The notes: generated by a model from the sequence alone, not told the origin. Numbered from the stretch's first letter, positions 15,800-24,869 are shown. The stretch: DNA of 58,900 nt from an uncultured Lactobacillus sp. (GCF_910589175.1 NZ_CAJURR010000014.1:1-58900); one strand, 5' to 3'. Made by a program: numbers and translations.

Positions 15800-17326
15800 A
15801 TGACTTTCACCAAAAAAGCAGCAATTTTTTTAGCAACTATTGTGTTAAGTACAGGCGCTTCTACCGTTATAGCTACCAACACACAGGCTGCAACATTTAC
15901 TAAAGATGAAATTCAAGAAATTCATCAAATTCAAAATCAATATAAAAATTTAACTAAGGAAAGTTTTAATGCAGGTAATCTCTATGCCAGCACTCCTCAT
16001 CTCACGGCTCCCTTTTCACCTGGCTCTGTTACAAATTCTTACATTAATTCTCAATTAGATTACATCAATTTTTATCGAGCTTTATTTGACTTACCAAGTA
16101 TTTCGACAAATAAAACAGATAATGATAACGCTCAAATCACGGCAAGCGTTATGGCTGCAATCAAAGCTAATCCATTCACTAACCAACATGGCCTACCTAG
16201 TGAAACTAAACCTGATTATATTAGCGATACGTATTGGACAATTGCCAAAAACGTTTCTGCAAGTTCAAATCTTAACTTTAATGTAAGTAATCAATCTGCT
16301 GGTGATGTAATCACAGATCTATTGACTGATACCTATAATCTCGATGGCTCAGACACTGGGCACCGTGCATGGCTTTTATCTAGTCGCCTGACAACTACAG
16401 GTATTGGGGCGGCTTATGGTGAGAATAACTACCGCTATTCTGTTCAACAAGTAGCTTATCCAAGTGATGGCTACAAGGCAGCCGCAAAAAGTACAGTTGC
16501 TTATCCAAATAGTGGTGTTTTTCCCATCGAACTACTTCAGGGAAATAATATTGCTTGGTCACTCTACTTATCTGACAAAACCATTTCTGGCACTCCTAAA
16601 ATTACAATTACTGATCTCGATACCGGTCAAACTAGTCAAGCAACAAAAGTTAATAACTTTAGCAACAAAGGATACGGCTATTTTGATACTATTCTGACCT
16701 ACTTTCCTGGAGACATTAAGTTAGTCTCAGGACATGAATATAATGTAAACATTTCTAATGTCTATCAATACAGCTTTAAGCTTTTTAATCAAGTAGCTAC
16801 TAACCAACCAAAATTAGACGTTTCAGAAGATAGCACTAAGACTAAAAATAAGGTTAAAAATTCATCTATTATCTCATCTTCTCAAAATATTAAAGAAAGT
16901 GCTGATAAAACGACCCGTAATATTCTAAAAAAAGTTGATGATCCGTCTTCGAATATAACCATCAAATCTGCTCTCTTACTTCAAGCAGAAGAGTTACGTG
17001 ATTCTTTAAATAAAAATCGTCGCATGAACCCGATAATTTTTGGTCGCTCTTATCAAGATGGATACTCTTATTATAATTTGGGCGAAGATCAATGGTTCCA
17101 TAATTTTTATGTTTACAATAACCCGGACCTAACTGCGGGCGTAGTAAATATTGATAATCATTCTCTTGATACCCATATTTACACTAGTCCTTATCCGAGT
17201 TTACAAAAACAAACTTCTAATCATGTTACTCCGGGAAAAAGCTATGCTTATGGACAATCCATTACAACCAACCATACAACCTGGTATTATCTTGGTAAAA
17301 AACAATGGATTCGGCAATTCAATTAA
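15800..17326 (+). CDS. Secreted CAP-domain protein with C-terminal SLAP repeats
   Basis: A 508-residue surface protein. The start is the ATG at 15800 preceded by AAAGGAG; the frame is open back to 15728 but without a ribosome-binding site. A signal peptide ends near NTQAA (about residue 31). Residues about 90-200 resemble the CAP/SCP fold (LDYINFYRALFDLP, GHRAWLLSSRLTTTGIG) seen in lactobacillal SEC10/PgrA-like proteins. The last about 105 residues hold two SLAP-type wall-binding repeats, ending WYYLGKKQWIRQFN. There is no LPXTG motif, so attachment would be non-covalent. The biological role of these CAP proteins is unclear. Confidence 0.82.
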   Translation: MTFTKKAAIFLATIVLSTGASTVIATNTQAATFTKDEIQEIHQIQNQYKNLTKESFNAGNLYASTPHLTAPFSPGSVTNSYINSQLDYINFYRALFDLPSISTNKTDNDNAQITASVMAAIKANPFTNQHGLPSETKPDYISDTYWTIAKNVSASSNLNFNVSNQSAGDVITDLLTDTYNLDGSDTGHRAWLLSSRLTTTGIGAAYGENNYRYSVQQVAYPSDGYKAAAKSTVAYPNSGVFPIELLQGNNIAWSLYLSDKTISGTPKITITDLDTGQTSQATKVNNFSNKGYGYFDTILTYFPGDIKLVSGHEYNVNISNVYQYSFKLFNQVATNQPKLDVSEDSTKTKNKVKNSSIISSSQNIKESADKTTRNILKKVDDPSSNITIKSALLLQAEELRDSLNKNRRMNPIIFGRSYQDGYSYYNLGEDQWFHNFYVYNNPDLTAGVVNIDNHSLDTHIYTSPYPSLQKQTSNHVTPGKSYAYGQSITTNHTTWYYLGKKQWIRQFN

Positions 17327-17599
17327 TAAACTAATACTTTAGAAGAAATTATAAAGTAACTAATTTGTAATTTAAGAATATTCCTTTAGTCCAATTCAAA
17401 CATATTATATTATTTAAGAATAATTAATGTTTTCAACTTGATTTAAAGCTAAATTACTGTAAGAATAAGTATTGAGAAATGGTTGAGGACCCTTACAAGA
17501 GCCATTATGGCTGTTGCATATTACAATTATTTTATACCCTAACTACTTTACACTTACTTGAATACAATTAAGATCATCCAATCCGGCGCCATTTCCCAG
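17327..17599. other. AT-rich intergenic stretch
   Basis: Between the CAP/SLAP stop and the terminator I find no gene. It holds one short hairpin (GAGCCATTATGGCTG, about 17500) without a T-run, and stops in all frames. It may contain a relic or small RNA, but nothing supports that. Confidence 0.4.
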
Positions 17600-17635
17600 A
17601 AAAAGGTCTCAGGTTAAAACCTGAGACCTTTTTTG
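17600..17635. terminator. Bidirectional terminator
   Basis: AAAAAGGTCTCAGGTT and AACCTGAGACCTTTTTT form a 16-bp perfect stem with a 3-base loop, between two convergent genes. Confidence 0.92.
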
Positions 17636-17653
17636 TGTACTTATTAAATTTTT

Positions 17654-18493
17654 CTATTCAGCACTAGTAATCTGCCAAGTAATAGTACTAATTACAAATA
17701 AAACTACACCAACAATTACCAATTCCAAGAAAATACCACTAGCTATTTCTAAAAAATAACCGATATTTAAAATAAAGCCTTCAACATCAAAAATTGTTGG
17801 AATAAATGCTAATAATCCAAAAATCACAATCATACAAGTTGATGCTCTCATCCCTCCAGCAGCAATCATATGAATTAAACGTCGAGTTGAAACAATTTCC
17901 TGTAACCTTCTAATTTGTTGGTAAGCTAAGATGCCTACAAAAATAATTATCAAAATACTCAAAACTAATAATACTATCTCAATGTTTGCTATTAAGGTAG
18001 CATTTGCTAAGCCAAAACTCGTTATAATTGCATATAGACCGCTATTTTTATTCTTCTTGAGCTTTTCTTGTACTGATTTTGCCTCCATGGAAGAATTATC
18101 ATCTATTTTTGTTAATATAATTTTTCTAATTTGACCAGCTAAACTAGAATTTTCAGCTCTAAATAGGTGGAGACCTAAAGTATAATCAATCATCGCATCC
18201 GCAATTGGCCTTGTTTGTTCAACGGTAAGAAGATTATTAGTGCTATTATTACTGCTTCTATCAGCACCAATTGCCGCAGCAAAATTATCAAATTTCTGAT
18301 TAATGTATCGTTCAGCTACTACTCCGTTGCTTTCCTTTGCAATTTGACTCTTCATAAAAATTGGATTCATAAAAGTTACTAAGCAAAAAAATAAGACCAC
18401 AATTGTAAAGATTGCAATTCCAAAGGATCTTTTATCATGCACAGTTTGAGCTTGATCAATTCTACGTAGCTCACTGCGTGTGCGTACTGTCAT
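17654..18493 (-). CDS. Membrane protein of unknown function, partner of a TetR regulator
   Basis: A 279-residue protein with a cytosolic start, one helix at about 25-45, an extracellular domain of about 120 residues, then three helices in the last 120 residues (first at about 170). I recognise no family. It starts 23 bases after the TetR gene, so the two form an operon and this protein is the likely target of the regulator. The topology resembles proteins that work with transport ATPases, but no ATPase is nearby. Confidence 0.7.
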   Translation of the reverse strand: MTVRTRSELRRIDQAQTVHDKRSFGIAIFTIVVLFFCLVTFMNPIFMKSQIAKESNGVVAERYINQKFDNFAAAIGADRSSNNSTNNLLTVEQTRPIADAMIDYTLGLHLFRAENSSLAGQIRKIILTKIDDNSSMEAKSVQEKLKKNKNSGLYAIITSFGLANATLIANIEIVLLVLSILIIIFVGILAYQQIRRLQEIVSTRRLIHMIAAGGMRASTCMIVIFGLLAFIPTIFDVEGFILNIGYFLEIASGIFLELVIVGVVLFVISTITWQITSAE

Positions 18494-18515
18494 TTTCTAG
18501 ACCTTCCTTAAAAAT

Positions 18516-19175
18516 TTAATTGTCAAACATCTCATTGATCATTTGGGTCAAAGTAGCTAATTCATATTTTTGTAAAGCAGATTTTGCTTCATCAATTGTT
18601 TGATCTATCTTAGACTCATCTATTGATAGAAATGTTGACATAAAAGTTTTTACCATTATATCAGAAATTTCATCTGCATCTAAATCCAATTCGGTACGTT
18701 TTATGTATAAACTTCCCCCACCTGTGACAATGAAGTTTAAGCCAATTTGAACCTGACGATCACTTCCTAGATCATGCTTAACCCCTTCATCTTTAAGCCA
18801 ATCGTCAAGAATTTGACTCCACCGATCAAGGGAATCACTATCGCTTAAAATGCTTTTAACTACACGCTCTACTCCTTCATCTTGAATACCTTGTTCTAAA
18901 ATTAAATAAATAAAAATTTTCATTTTAGAATATGTATTTAATTCTTTAAAGTCAGTCGCATTTAAACTTTTTAAAACAGCCGTCATAAAGTTAGTAACAA
19001 TCTCTGTAATTAACAGATTTTTATGTGGGTAGTAAGATTGGAGCAATGATTTAGAAATCCCCGACTTATCCGCAATCATTTGCAGCGATACATTTTCCAT
19101 CCCTCTCTTTTTTAGTAGGATAAAAGTATTGCGTAATATTTCATGCCGTCTTACTAAATTTTTTTGTCGTGCCAT
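18516..19175 (-). CDS. TetR/AcrR-family regulator
   Basis: A 219-residue regulator. The N-terminal TetR HTH spans about residues 10-55 (TFILLKKRGMENVSLQMIAD, then KSGISKSLLQSYYPHKNLLI). The rest is a helical ligand-binding domain without a recognisable ligand class. It leads a two-gene operon with a membrane protein and probably represses it. Length is typical. Confidence 0.88.
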   Translation of the reverse strand: MARQKNLVRRHEILRNTFILLKKRGMENVSLQMIADKSGISKSLLQSYYPHKNLLITEIVTNFMTAVLKSLNATDFKELNTYSKMKIFIYLILEQGIQDEGVERVVKSILSDSDSLDRWSQILDDWLKDEGVKHDLGSDRQVQIGLNFIVTGGGSLYIKRTELDLDADEISDIMVKTFMSTFLSIDESKIDQTIDEAKSALQKYELATLTQMINEMFDN

Positions 19176-19306
19176 ATCTTTTTCCTCGTACTATTTATTC
19201 TATTCCTATACAGTATAGCGTTTTCAAGATGTTAATTACAATTATTATACCAAGTGCTATTACTAATAACGAGTTAGGATGCGTTTTTTTTAAATTAATC
19301 CTATAT

Positions 19307-19337
19307 AAAAAGCTGACGATTTAATCCGTCAGCTTTT
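19307..19337 (-). terminator. Terminator of the amino-acid permease gene
   Basis: AAAAGCTGACG and CGTCAGCTTTT form the stem; on the minus strand a U-run follows. Confidence 0.88.
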
Positions 19338-19341
19338 CTCA

Positions 19342-20691
19342 CTATTTGCTTTTTCTTCTCCCTAAAAGAGTATAACTTAAGGCTAAAGCTAGAATAAAAA
19401 TAATTGAAATAATTAATGGTAATCTAGTTGCTGGAATTAGAGCTAATATTACTAAAATTACTAAATAAAAAATTATCGTAATCCAGCTAGTTATTGGAAA
19501 ACCAGGCATTCTAAACTTGCCAAGTTGTCCCTTATTTTCTGCTCGATACTTCAAGTGAGTCCACATAATGATTATCCAAACCATAATAAAGTTAATTGTT
19601 GAAACACTAGAAATAATATCAAAAACTTGAGCTGGCATAATATAGTTAAGAATTACTACAATGAATAGAATCAAAGAGGAAAATGTTAAGGCATTATTCG
19701 GAACAGCCTTTTTACTTAACTTACCAAATCTCTTTGGTGCATTATTTCCGCGAGATAGAGCATATAAGGATCGACTAGTTGAAAAAATTGCACTATTTGT
19801 CGCTGACATTGCTGCTGTTAAAACAACAAAGTTCAAAATTCCGGCAGCTGCTGGAATACCAATTGCTCCAAAAACTTGTACAAACGGACTTGTTGTAGTA
19901 ACAATCTTATTCCATGGATAAACTGCCATAATAGCAATCATCGAGCCAACATAAAACAATCCAATTCTAACTGGCAAAGTATTTATTGCCTTGGGAATAT
20001 CTTTATCAGGATTAGCTGTTTCACCAGCTGTCAAGCCCACGATTTCAATTCCTACAAATGCAAAAACTACCATCTGAAATGACTTCAGAAAGCCCCAGGG
20101 TCCTGTTGGGAAAAAGCCACCATAGTTTACCAAGTTACTTAGCGAAACGGTTCTAGAATCGATTTTAGTATGCATAATTAAAAGAATTAGCCCTGTAATG
20201 ATCAAAGCCAAAATAGCTAAAACCTTAATCATTGAAAACCAACTCTCAAGCTCTCCAAATAGTCCCACGTTAACCATGTTAACTAACATTAACAAAATCA
20301 CAATTACTAGTGGTCCTACCCATTGAGGTAGATCTTTAAACCAATATTTTAAGTAAATTCCTGTTGCCGTTAAATCAGCCATAGCTAAACTAAGCCAGCA
20401 TAGCCAGTAAGTCCATCCCGCAACAAATTCCATTCTATTTCCAAGATATTTTTTTACTGATTCAATAAATGAATGTTGCTCAGGATCAGCTAAAATCAAT
20501 TCTCCTAAGGCTCTCATCATAAAAAAGCTAATAATACCAACGATCAAATAAGATAAGATAATTGATGGACCCGCACTTTGAATAGCTGTACCAGACCCTA
20601 AAAATAATCCAGTTCCGATCGCTCCACCAATGGCAATCATTGTTACATGACGGCTCTTAAGTGACCTTTTTAGCTTCTCCTTTTCATCCAA
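19342..20691 (-). CDS. Amino-acid permease, APC superfamily (AAT family)
   Basis: A 449-residue permease with twelve predicted helices. The start LKSRHVTMIAIGGAIGTGLF is the AAT-family signature, followed by the conserved GWTYWLCW segment and EIVGLTAGETANP. It imports an amino acid with protons; the group includes CycA, LysP, GabP and AnsP, and I cannot pick a substrate. It has its own strong ribosome-binding site (AAGGGAGG) and sits behind the terminator of the CPBP gene. Confidence 0.92.
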   Translation of the reverse strand: MDEKEKLKRSLKSRHVTMIAIGGAIGTGLFLGSGTAIQSAGPSIILSYLIVGIISFFMMRALGELILADPEQHSFIESVKKYLGNRMEFVAGWTYWLCWLSLAMADLTATGIYLKYWFKDLPQWVGPLVIVILLMLVNMVNVGLFGELESWFSMIKVLAILALIITGLILLIMHTKIDSRTVSLSNLVNYGGFFPTGPWGFLKSFQMVVFAFVGIEIVGLTAGETANPDKDIPKAINTLPVRIGLFYVGSMIAIMAVYPWNKIVTTTSPFVQVFGAIGIPAAAGILNFVVLTAAMSATNSAIFSTSRSLYALSRGNNAPKRFGKLSKKAVPNNALTFSSLILFIVVILNYIMPAQVFDIISSVSTINFIMVWIIIMWTHLKYRAENKGQLGKFRMPGFPITSWITIIFYLVILVILALIPATRLPLIISIIFILALALSYTLLGRRKSK

Positions 20692-20713
20692 TTTTATAGT
20701 CCTCCCTTAAAGA

Positions 20714-20751
20714 CAAAAATGCCCCTAGTATTTAACATATACTAGAGACAT
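20714..20751 (-). terminator. Terminator between the CPBP gene and the permease
   Basis: On the minus strand ATGTCTCTAGTAT pairs with ATACTAGGGGCAT (two mismatches) and is followed by TTTTTGTC. It could also act as an attenuator in the permease leader. Confidence 0.7.
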
Positions 20752-20835
20752 TTCTTTTTATGAAATTAAAATTCTTGTATAGTCAATTAATTGGCTATTT
20801 TATTTGTTTGTATTATAACTTGCTTCACGAAATTG

Positions 20836-22038
20836 TCAAATCGGTTTTTGAACCTTAGTTAAGATTTGGACATTATTGCGAATTATATCTTTATTCTCAG
20901 TAAATGTAATTATTGTGAATATTATCCAAATGAATACAAATATTAATACCTTTAAAACTTGCCCTATTTCACTATAAAAAATTCCTGTGTTGTTAGTGCC
21001 AAGAGGCGTAATTGAGAAAACTAAGAAATCATTCAAAGCATGTATAATCATTGGTATCCATATTTTTCCACTATAAAGAAAAAGTGCAGCCATAAAACAT
21101 CCGAAGCCAAATGAGTTAATTACTTGTAATGTTGTTCCTAAGAGAGAGAATCGATGCTCTCCACCAAACGCGTTGCCAATGTGTGGTAAGGCAAATAAAA
21201 TTGAACTAACTACAATGGTATACGCAATTTGCTTGTTTTTATTTTTAAAAATAAGCAATAAGATCAAAATATTTATATATCGAACTGTTTCTTCACCAAT
21301 ACCAGCATCAATTGCATCAAAAAGCACTCTCCATGGTTCTCTAAAATAAATTGAATCAAATGGATTAATTAAAGAAAAATCCCAGCTCCACAATAATTCC
21401 TGCAAATTTAACGCCATGTTACTAAATACTTCACATAGAACTATATAAATAGTACATCCTACTAATAGCAGAAATACTATCACATTTTTTCTTTTACTAA
21501 AAAATGCAGTGTTCAAATTCAGACTAAACTTATAACCCCATTTTTTAAGAACAATGTATCCGTATACTAAAGTTGTTAATCCATATACAATCCCTGATCT
21601 ATTTAAACCTACTAATACGCTTGCTTGAGACAAAGTTCGTAAATAAAGTGGACTACCAATGGCTGAAAGCATGTATGTTACCCATACTGATGCTATCAAA
21701 CGAAAAATAGATTTTTCAATCTTCCCATATTCAACCGAAACGACTGGAATTAATACAAGCATTGTCCCAATAAAATATAGCCAGAATAGTATTACTGTTA
21801 ACTTAGAAAAATCCTTTATAAGTAAATCTATAAAACAACCAAATTGATCTATGAAAATTATAGGTAAAAATACAATATTTACTGCTTGGGAAATTTTTAT
21901 AAATTTATTTATTAAAATAGATATGACTAATATACCTATATAAATCCAATCTTTGATTGTATGATAATTTATTAACATAACTATCGCAATCACAATATTT
22001 AAATAAATTTGGATTTGTAATACTCTACTATGCTTCAT
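20836..22038 (-). CDS. CPBP-family intramembrane metalloprotease
   Basis: A 400-residue membrane protein with about ten helices, longer than the usual 200-300. The CPBP/Abi active-site motifs are present: GIGEETVR (EExxR type), FALPHIGNAF (FxxxH) and IIHALNDFL (HxxxN). Relatives process prenylated proteins or act as bacteriocin immunity proteins. Immediately upstream, on the same strand, lies a gene for a small secreted peptide, which suggests processing or immunity. A hairpin between them may limit read-through. The N-terminal half adds extra helices of unknown role. Confidence 0.85.
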   Translation of the reverse strand: MKHSRVLQIQIYLNIVIAIVMLINYHTIKDWIYIGILVISILINKFIKISQAVNIVFLPIIFIDQFGCFIDLLIKDFSKLTVILFWLYFIGTMLVLIPVVSVEYGKIEKSIFRLIASVWVTYMLSAIGSPLYLRTLSQASVLVGLNRSGIVYGLTTLVYGYIVLKKWGYKFSLNLNTAFFSKRKNVIVFLLLVGCTIYIVLCEVFSNMALNLQELLWSWDFSLINPFDSIYFREPWRVLFDAIDAGIGEETVRYINILILLLIFKNKNKQIAYTIVVSSILFALPHIGNAFGGEHRFSLLGTTLQVINSFGFGCFMAALFLYSGKIWIPMIIHALNDFLVFSITPLGTNNTGIFYSEIGQVLKVLIFVFIWIIFTIITFTENKDIIRNNVQILTKVQKPI

Positions 22039-22102
22039 ATGATTCCACCATATTAAAAATTTAATGTCTGAAAAATATATCTACAATAAAAGCTTAGAAG
22101 TT

Positions 22103-22150
22103 AAAAATCCTACTAAATCTTGGTATTAACTATGATTTAATAGGATTTTT
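22103..22150. terminator. Terminator of the small secreted peptide gene
   Basis: AAAAATCCTACTAAATC pairs with GATTTAATAGGATTTTT with one mismatch. It lies between the peptide gene and the CPBP gene, so expression of the latter would be partial or separate. Confidence 0.82.
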
Positions 22151-22199
22151 GTTTTTATTAATAAACATGTTTTTCTCAAACAATTTAAATATTTTAATT

Positions 22200-22493
22200 T
22201 TAATGTACACCTTTACTATAAAGTTGACGTGGATCACGATAGGTCCCTCCTGGAGTGTCCCACAGATAGGTAGTTCCACCTTTGTCAGGATTTAAGAAGC
22301 AATTTCTGCGTCCGTTATAGAAAAATTTTGACTCCAAAACGCTATTTAATTTTACTGATGCATTATTTTTCACGTTGAAAGTTACAGTATCAATATCGAC
22401 TTCTGCTGCAGATGCCTTATGTGAGGTTAAACTTAATGCACCTAATCCTAAGGCCACTGCTCCAATAGCTGTTACAACTTTCTTTAATTTCAT
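22200..22493 (-). CDS. Small secreted peptide of unknown function
   Basis: A 97-residue protein with a clear signal peptide (MKLKKVVTAIGAVALGLGAL, cleavage near SHKASA, about residue 29) and a mature part of about 68 residues with one cysteine and a Gly/Tyr/Trp-containing end (YLWDTPGGTYRDP). The start is marked by AAAGGAGG seven bases upstream. I recognise no family. The architecture (short, exported, ahead of a CPBP protein) is compatible with a bacteriocin-like or surface peptide, but no double-glycine leader or dedicated transporter is present. Confidence 0.75.
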   Translation of the reverse strand: MKLKKVVTAIGAVALGLGALSLTSHKASAAEVDIDTVTFNVKNNASVKLNSVLESKFFYNGRRNCFLNPDKGGTTYLWDTPGGTYRDPRQLYSKGVH

Positions 22494-22590
22494 TTTTACT
22501 TTCCTCCTTTGTTTTATTAAAAATATTTAATTTTTAATAAATTATATTGTAATATTAATATCATTTCAAGAAAAATACGATTTTAAATAT

Positions 22591-22636
22591 AAAAAAAGCT
22601 AAAAAATAGATTATAAACCTATTCTCTAGCCTTTTA
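22591..22636 (-). terminator. Terminator of the prs-like gene
   Basis: On the minus strand GGCTAGAGAATAG and CTATTTTTTAGC form an imperfect stem followed by TTTTTTTA. Confidence 0.7.
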
Positions 22637-22660
22637 ATAAATATTAAATTTTAATGTGAA

Positions 22661-23650
22661 TTAACCTTGAATTCTATTTTGTTCATCAAAAATTTGGTGA
22701 ATTGACTTATCGTTGTAAATGTAATCAATACCTTTAGCAAGTAAACGTGCTACAGATAAACGAACCATTCTATCTGGGTACTTCTTATGCTTGATAGTAT
22801 CAGTTACTACGATTTGTTCTACTGGCAATTCGTTCAATATATCGATCGCATTTTGAGAAAGTAGTGCGTGAGTTGCAGCAACATAAACCTTCTTAGCACC
22901 GGCAGCTAAGACTGATCTAGTTGAAGAAGCAATTCTAGAACCAGTATCAATCAAATCATCAACGATAATGACTGTCTTGTCCTTAACATCCCCAATCATA
23001 TCATGAGCTTCTGCGTCATAACGTGCACCGCGTTGGTCAACAATAGCAATTGGAGCATCGAAGTATGAACCAAAAGTACGTGCAAGTTTTGCACCAGAGT
23101 GATCAGGAGAAACGACTACTACATCGTCATTATCCTTACTTGCAATACCATTATCTAAGAAGTATTGAGCTAAAATTGGCATCGCATGTAAGTGGTCAAC
23201 TGGGATATTGTAGAAACCTTGAATTTGAGATGCATGTAAGTCAACGGCAATTAAGTCATCAATATCAGTCAATTGAAGCAAGTTAGCCAATAATTTTGCA
23301 GTAATTGGTTCACGGGAGCGATTCTTAGTGTCTTGACGAGAATATGCCATATAAGGAATTACTACGTTAACAGAGTGAGCAGATGCACGATGTAAAGCAT
23401 CCAATACAATCATTAATTCCATGAAGTTTTCATTCACAGGATCTTGAATAGATTGAATTACGTAGACATCACAACCTCTAACACTTTCTGTAATGTTTAC
23501 TTGAATTTCTCCATCACTAAAGTGTTGAACAGCAGTTTCAAGTAATGGCTTATCTAAAGCAGCCGCAATTCTTTCTGCTAGAGCTTGGTTTCCACCAAGT
23601 CCGATTAATTTCATTGAGTGCAACATTTCGTGCAATTCTTCTTTTTTCAT
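22661..23650 (-). CDS. Ribose-phosphate pyrophosphokinase paralogue with altered catalytic loop
   Basis: A 329-residue protein of the PRPP synthase family. FSDGEIQVNI, SRQDTKNRSREPITAKLLA and the PRPP-binding VIIVDDLIDTGSR are intact. The flexible catalytic loop is not: where active enzymes read DKRRP, this one has DQRGA (Asp205-Ala209). Thus the Lys and Arg equivalent to B. subtilis Lys197 and Arg199 become Gln206 and Gly208. DHGG is also DHSG. Lactobacilli often carry two prs genes; this may be a poorly active, regulatory or differently working copy. Start fixed by an upstream AAGG motif. It appears monocistronic. Confidence 0.88.
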   Translation of the reverse strand: MKKEELHEMLHSMKLIGLGGNQALAERIAAALDKPLLETAVQHFSDGEIQVNITESVRGCDVYVIQSIQDPVNENFMELMIVLDALHRASAHSVNVVIPYMAYSRQDTKNRSREPITAKLLANLLQLTDIDDLIAVDLHASQIQGFYNIPVDHLHAMPILAQYFLDNGIASKDNDDVVVVSPDHSGAKLARTFGSYFDAPIAIVDQRGARYDAEAHDMIGDVKDKTVIIVDDLIDTGSRIASSTRSVLAAGAKKVYVAATHALLSQNAIDILNELPVEQIVVTDTIKHKKYPDRMVRLSVARLLAKGIDYIYNDKSIHQIFDEQNRIQG

Positions 23651-23732
23651 TAATTTGCCCTTCCTTGTAAAATTAACAGCTATTCCTATTATAACGAAAA
23701 ATTCCTATTTTGCTCTACTTTTCAGCTGTAGA

Positions 23733-24095
23733 TTATAAATGATTCTTTTCAGCTGCCTTAATTTGATCTAAACGACCAACAACATAAGTATAAAAATCTT
23801 CCGCATCTTGTGGATTTGTATTTTCAAAAGCACGTAAAATAACAGCTAGCTCGTCTTTTCCCATTTGATGTAAGGTGGCTGTTTGATAAAGCATGGGATT
23901 ATCTCCCTTAGGTACTAATTTTAGAAAACCATTAATCAATAGATGTGCTTTTTTATAAACAACTGCTTGCAAACTATGAAGATCTAACACTACTTCCCGC
24001 TTACCTAAAAATAAAGGTGCTGTATGCCTCACAGTAATCTTATCTCCCTCTACTACCATTTCTCCATTCATTCCATGCACTACTATTTCTTTCAT
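23733..24095 (-). CDS. Small PH-like (DUF4429-type) protein
   Basis: A 120-residue soluble protein without membrane segments. The pattern of short beta strands (MVVEGDKITVRH, KREVVLDLHSLQAVVY, LLINGFLKLVPKG) followed by a C-terminal helix suggests a PH-like or DUF4429 fold. Similar proteins contain SHOCT tails, absent here. It lies between the prs paralogue and an alpha/beta-hydrolase gene on the same strand. No function can be assigned. Confidence 0.6.
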   Translation of the reverse strand: MKEIVVHGMNGEMVVEGDKITVRHTAPLFLGKREVVLDLHSLQAVVYKKAHLLINGFLKLVPKGDNPMLYQTATLHQMGKDELAVILRAFENTNPQDAEDFYTYVVGRLDQIKAAEKNHL

Positions 24096-24166
24096 AATCC
24101 TTAACCTTCTGCCTCATTAATTCATACTTTATATATTAATTCTATCTGATTTAGATACAAAAAGAA

Positions 24167-24194
24167 AAAGAGGACTAATGAACTAGTCCTCTTT
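24167..24194 (-). terminator. Terminator overlapping the hydrolase stop codon
   Basis: AAAGAGGACTA and TAGTCCTCTTT form a perfect 11-bp stem with a 6-base loop. The stop codon and the last codons of the hydrolase gene lie inside the hairpin, followed by TTTTCTTTTT on the minus strand. Confidence 0.88.
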
Positions 24195-24845
24195 ACAAAA
24201 ATCTTTAATTAAATCTAATAATTTTAAACTATGAACAACATAACTGTAGTGAGTCTGTCGCGGCATTAAAACTAAACGACAATTAGGTAGTAATTGACTA
24301 TACCAGCGAACATGTTCGACTTTAACCCAATCTCTTTCTCCAACAACACATAGAGTAGGTGTTTTTATTCTTTTTAGAGTTTCAACGGGAATATGACTTT
24401 CTCTTAAAGCCACTTTGCTATCTCGGTCTCCCTTAAAAAATTCCCGGATTGTATTAGCAGCAATATGTTTTGCGTTCACACCGTTTCCATTAACGTAAGT
24501 TCCGGCAACTATTACTTTAGAAACTAACTCTGGAGCCTGAGCAGCTAAGGAAAGTGCCACCAAACCACCTGACCCAAATCCTAAAATATATGGTTTATCT
24601 AACTTAAGTGCATTAATAAAGGCCCGTAAATCTTCTACTTCTGTTTGATAGTGCTCACTTGCCTCTCCTTCACTTAGTCCATGACCACGCATATCAGGAA
24701 CTACCACAGTATAGTATAGAGAAAGAGGTGCAACTAGCTTATCAAAGATCCCACCGTCTTGATGATGTCCATGCAATAAAATTAAGGGATGTCCTTTACC
24801 TAATTTTTGATAGTAAATCTTTACCCCATTAACTTTTACTTTCAT
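24183..24845 (-). CDS. Alpha/beta-hydrolase-fold protein lacking the usual nucleophile
   Basis: A 220-residue protein with the fold markers LILLHGHHQDG and PDMRGHGLSEG. The nucleophile elbow reads GFGSGG where GHSMGG is usual, so position 91 is Gly and the only serine, Ser92, is one residue late. The acid (GERDWV) and the histidine (RQTHYSY) are present. Either Ser92 has shifted into service or the enzyme is inactive. It lies 24 bases behind a glycosyltransferase gene and shares its transcript. Confidence 0.82.
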   Translation of the reverse strand: MKVKVNGVKIYYQKLGKGHPLILLHGHHQDGGIFDKLVAPLSLYYTVVVPDMRGHGLSEGEASEHYQTEVEDLRAFINALKLDKPYILGFGSGGLVALSLAAQAPELVSKVIVAGTYVNGNGVNAKHIAANTIREFFKGDRDSKVALRESHIPVETLKRIKTPTLCVVGERDWVKVEHVRWYSQLLPNCRLVLMPRQTHYSYVVHSLKLLDLIKDFCKED

Positions 24846-24869
24846 ATTGATTCCTTTAGTTGTAAGTTC

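Noticed and set aside
17480..17530. Possible small toxin gene or small RNA after the CAP/SLAP gene
   Set aside because: Only a short hairpin without a T-run and no frame with a ribosome-binding site and hydrophobic peptide.
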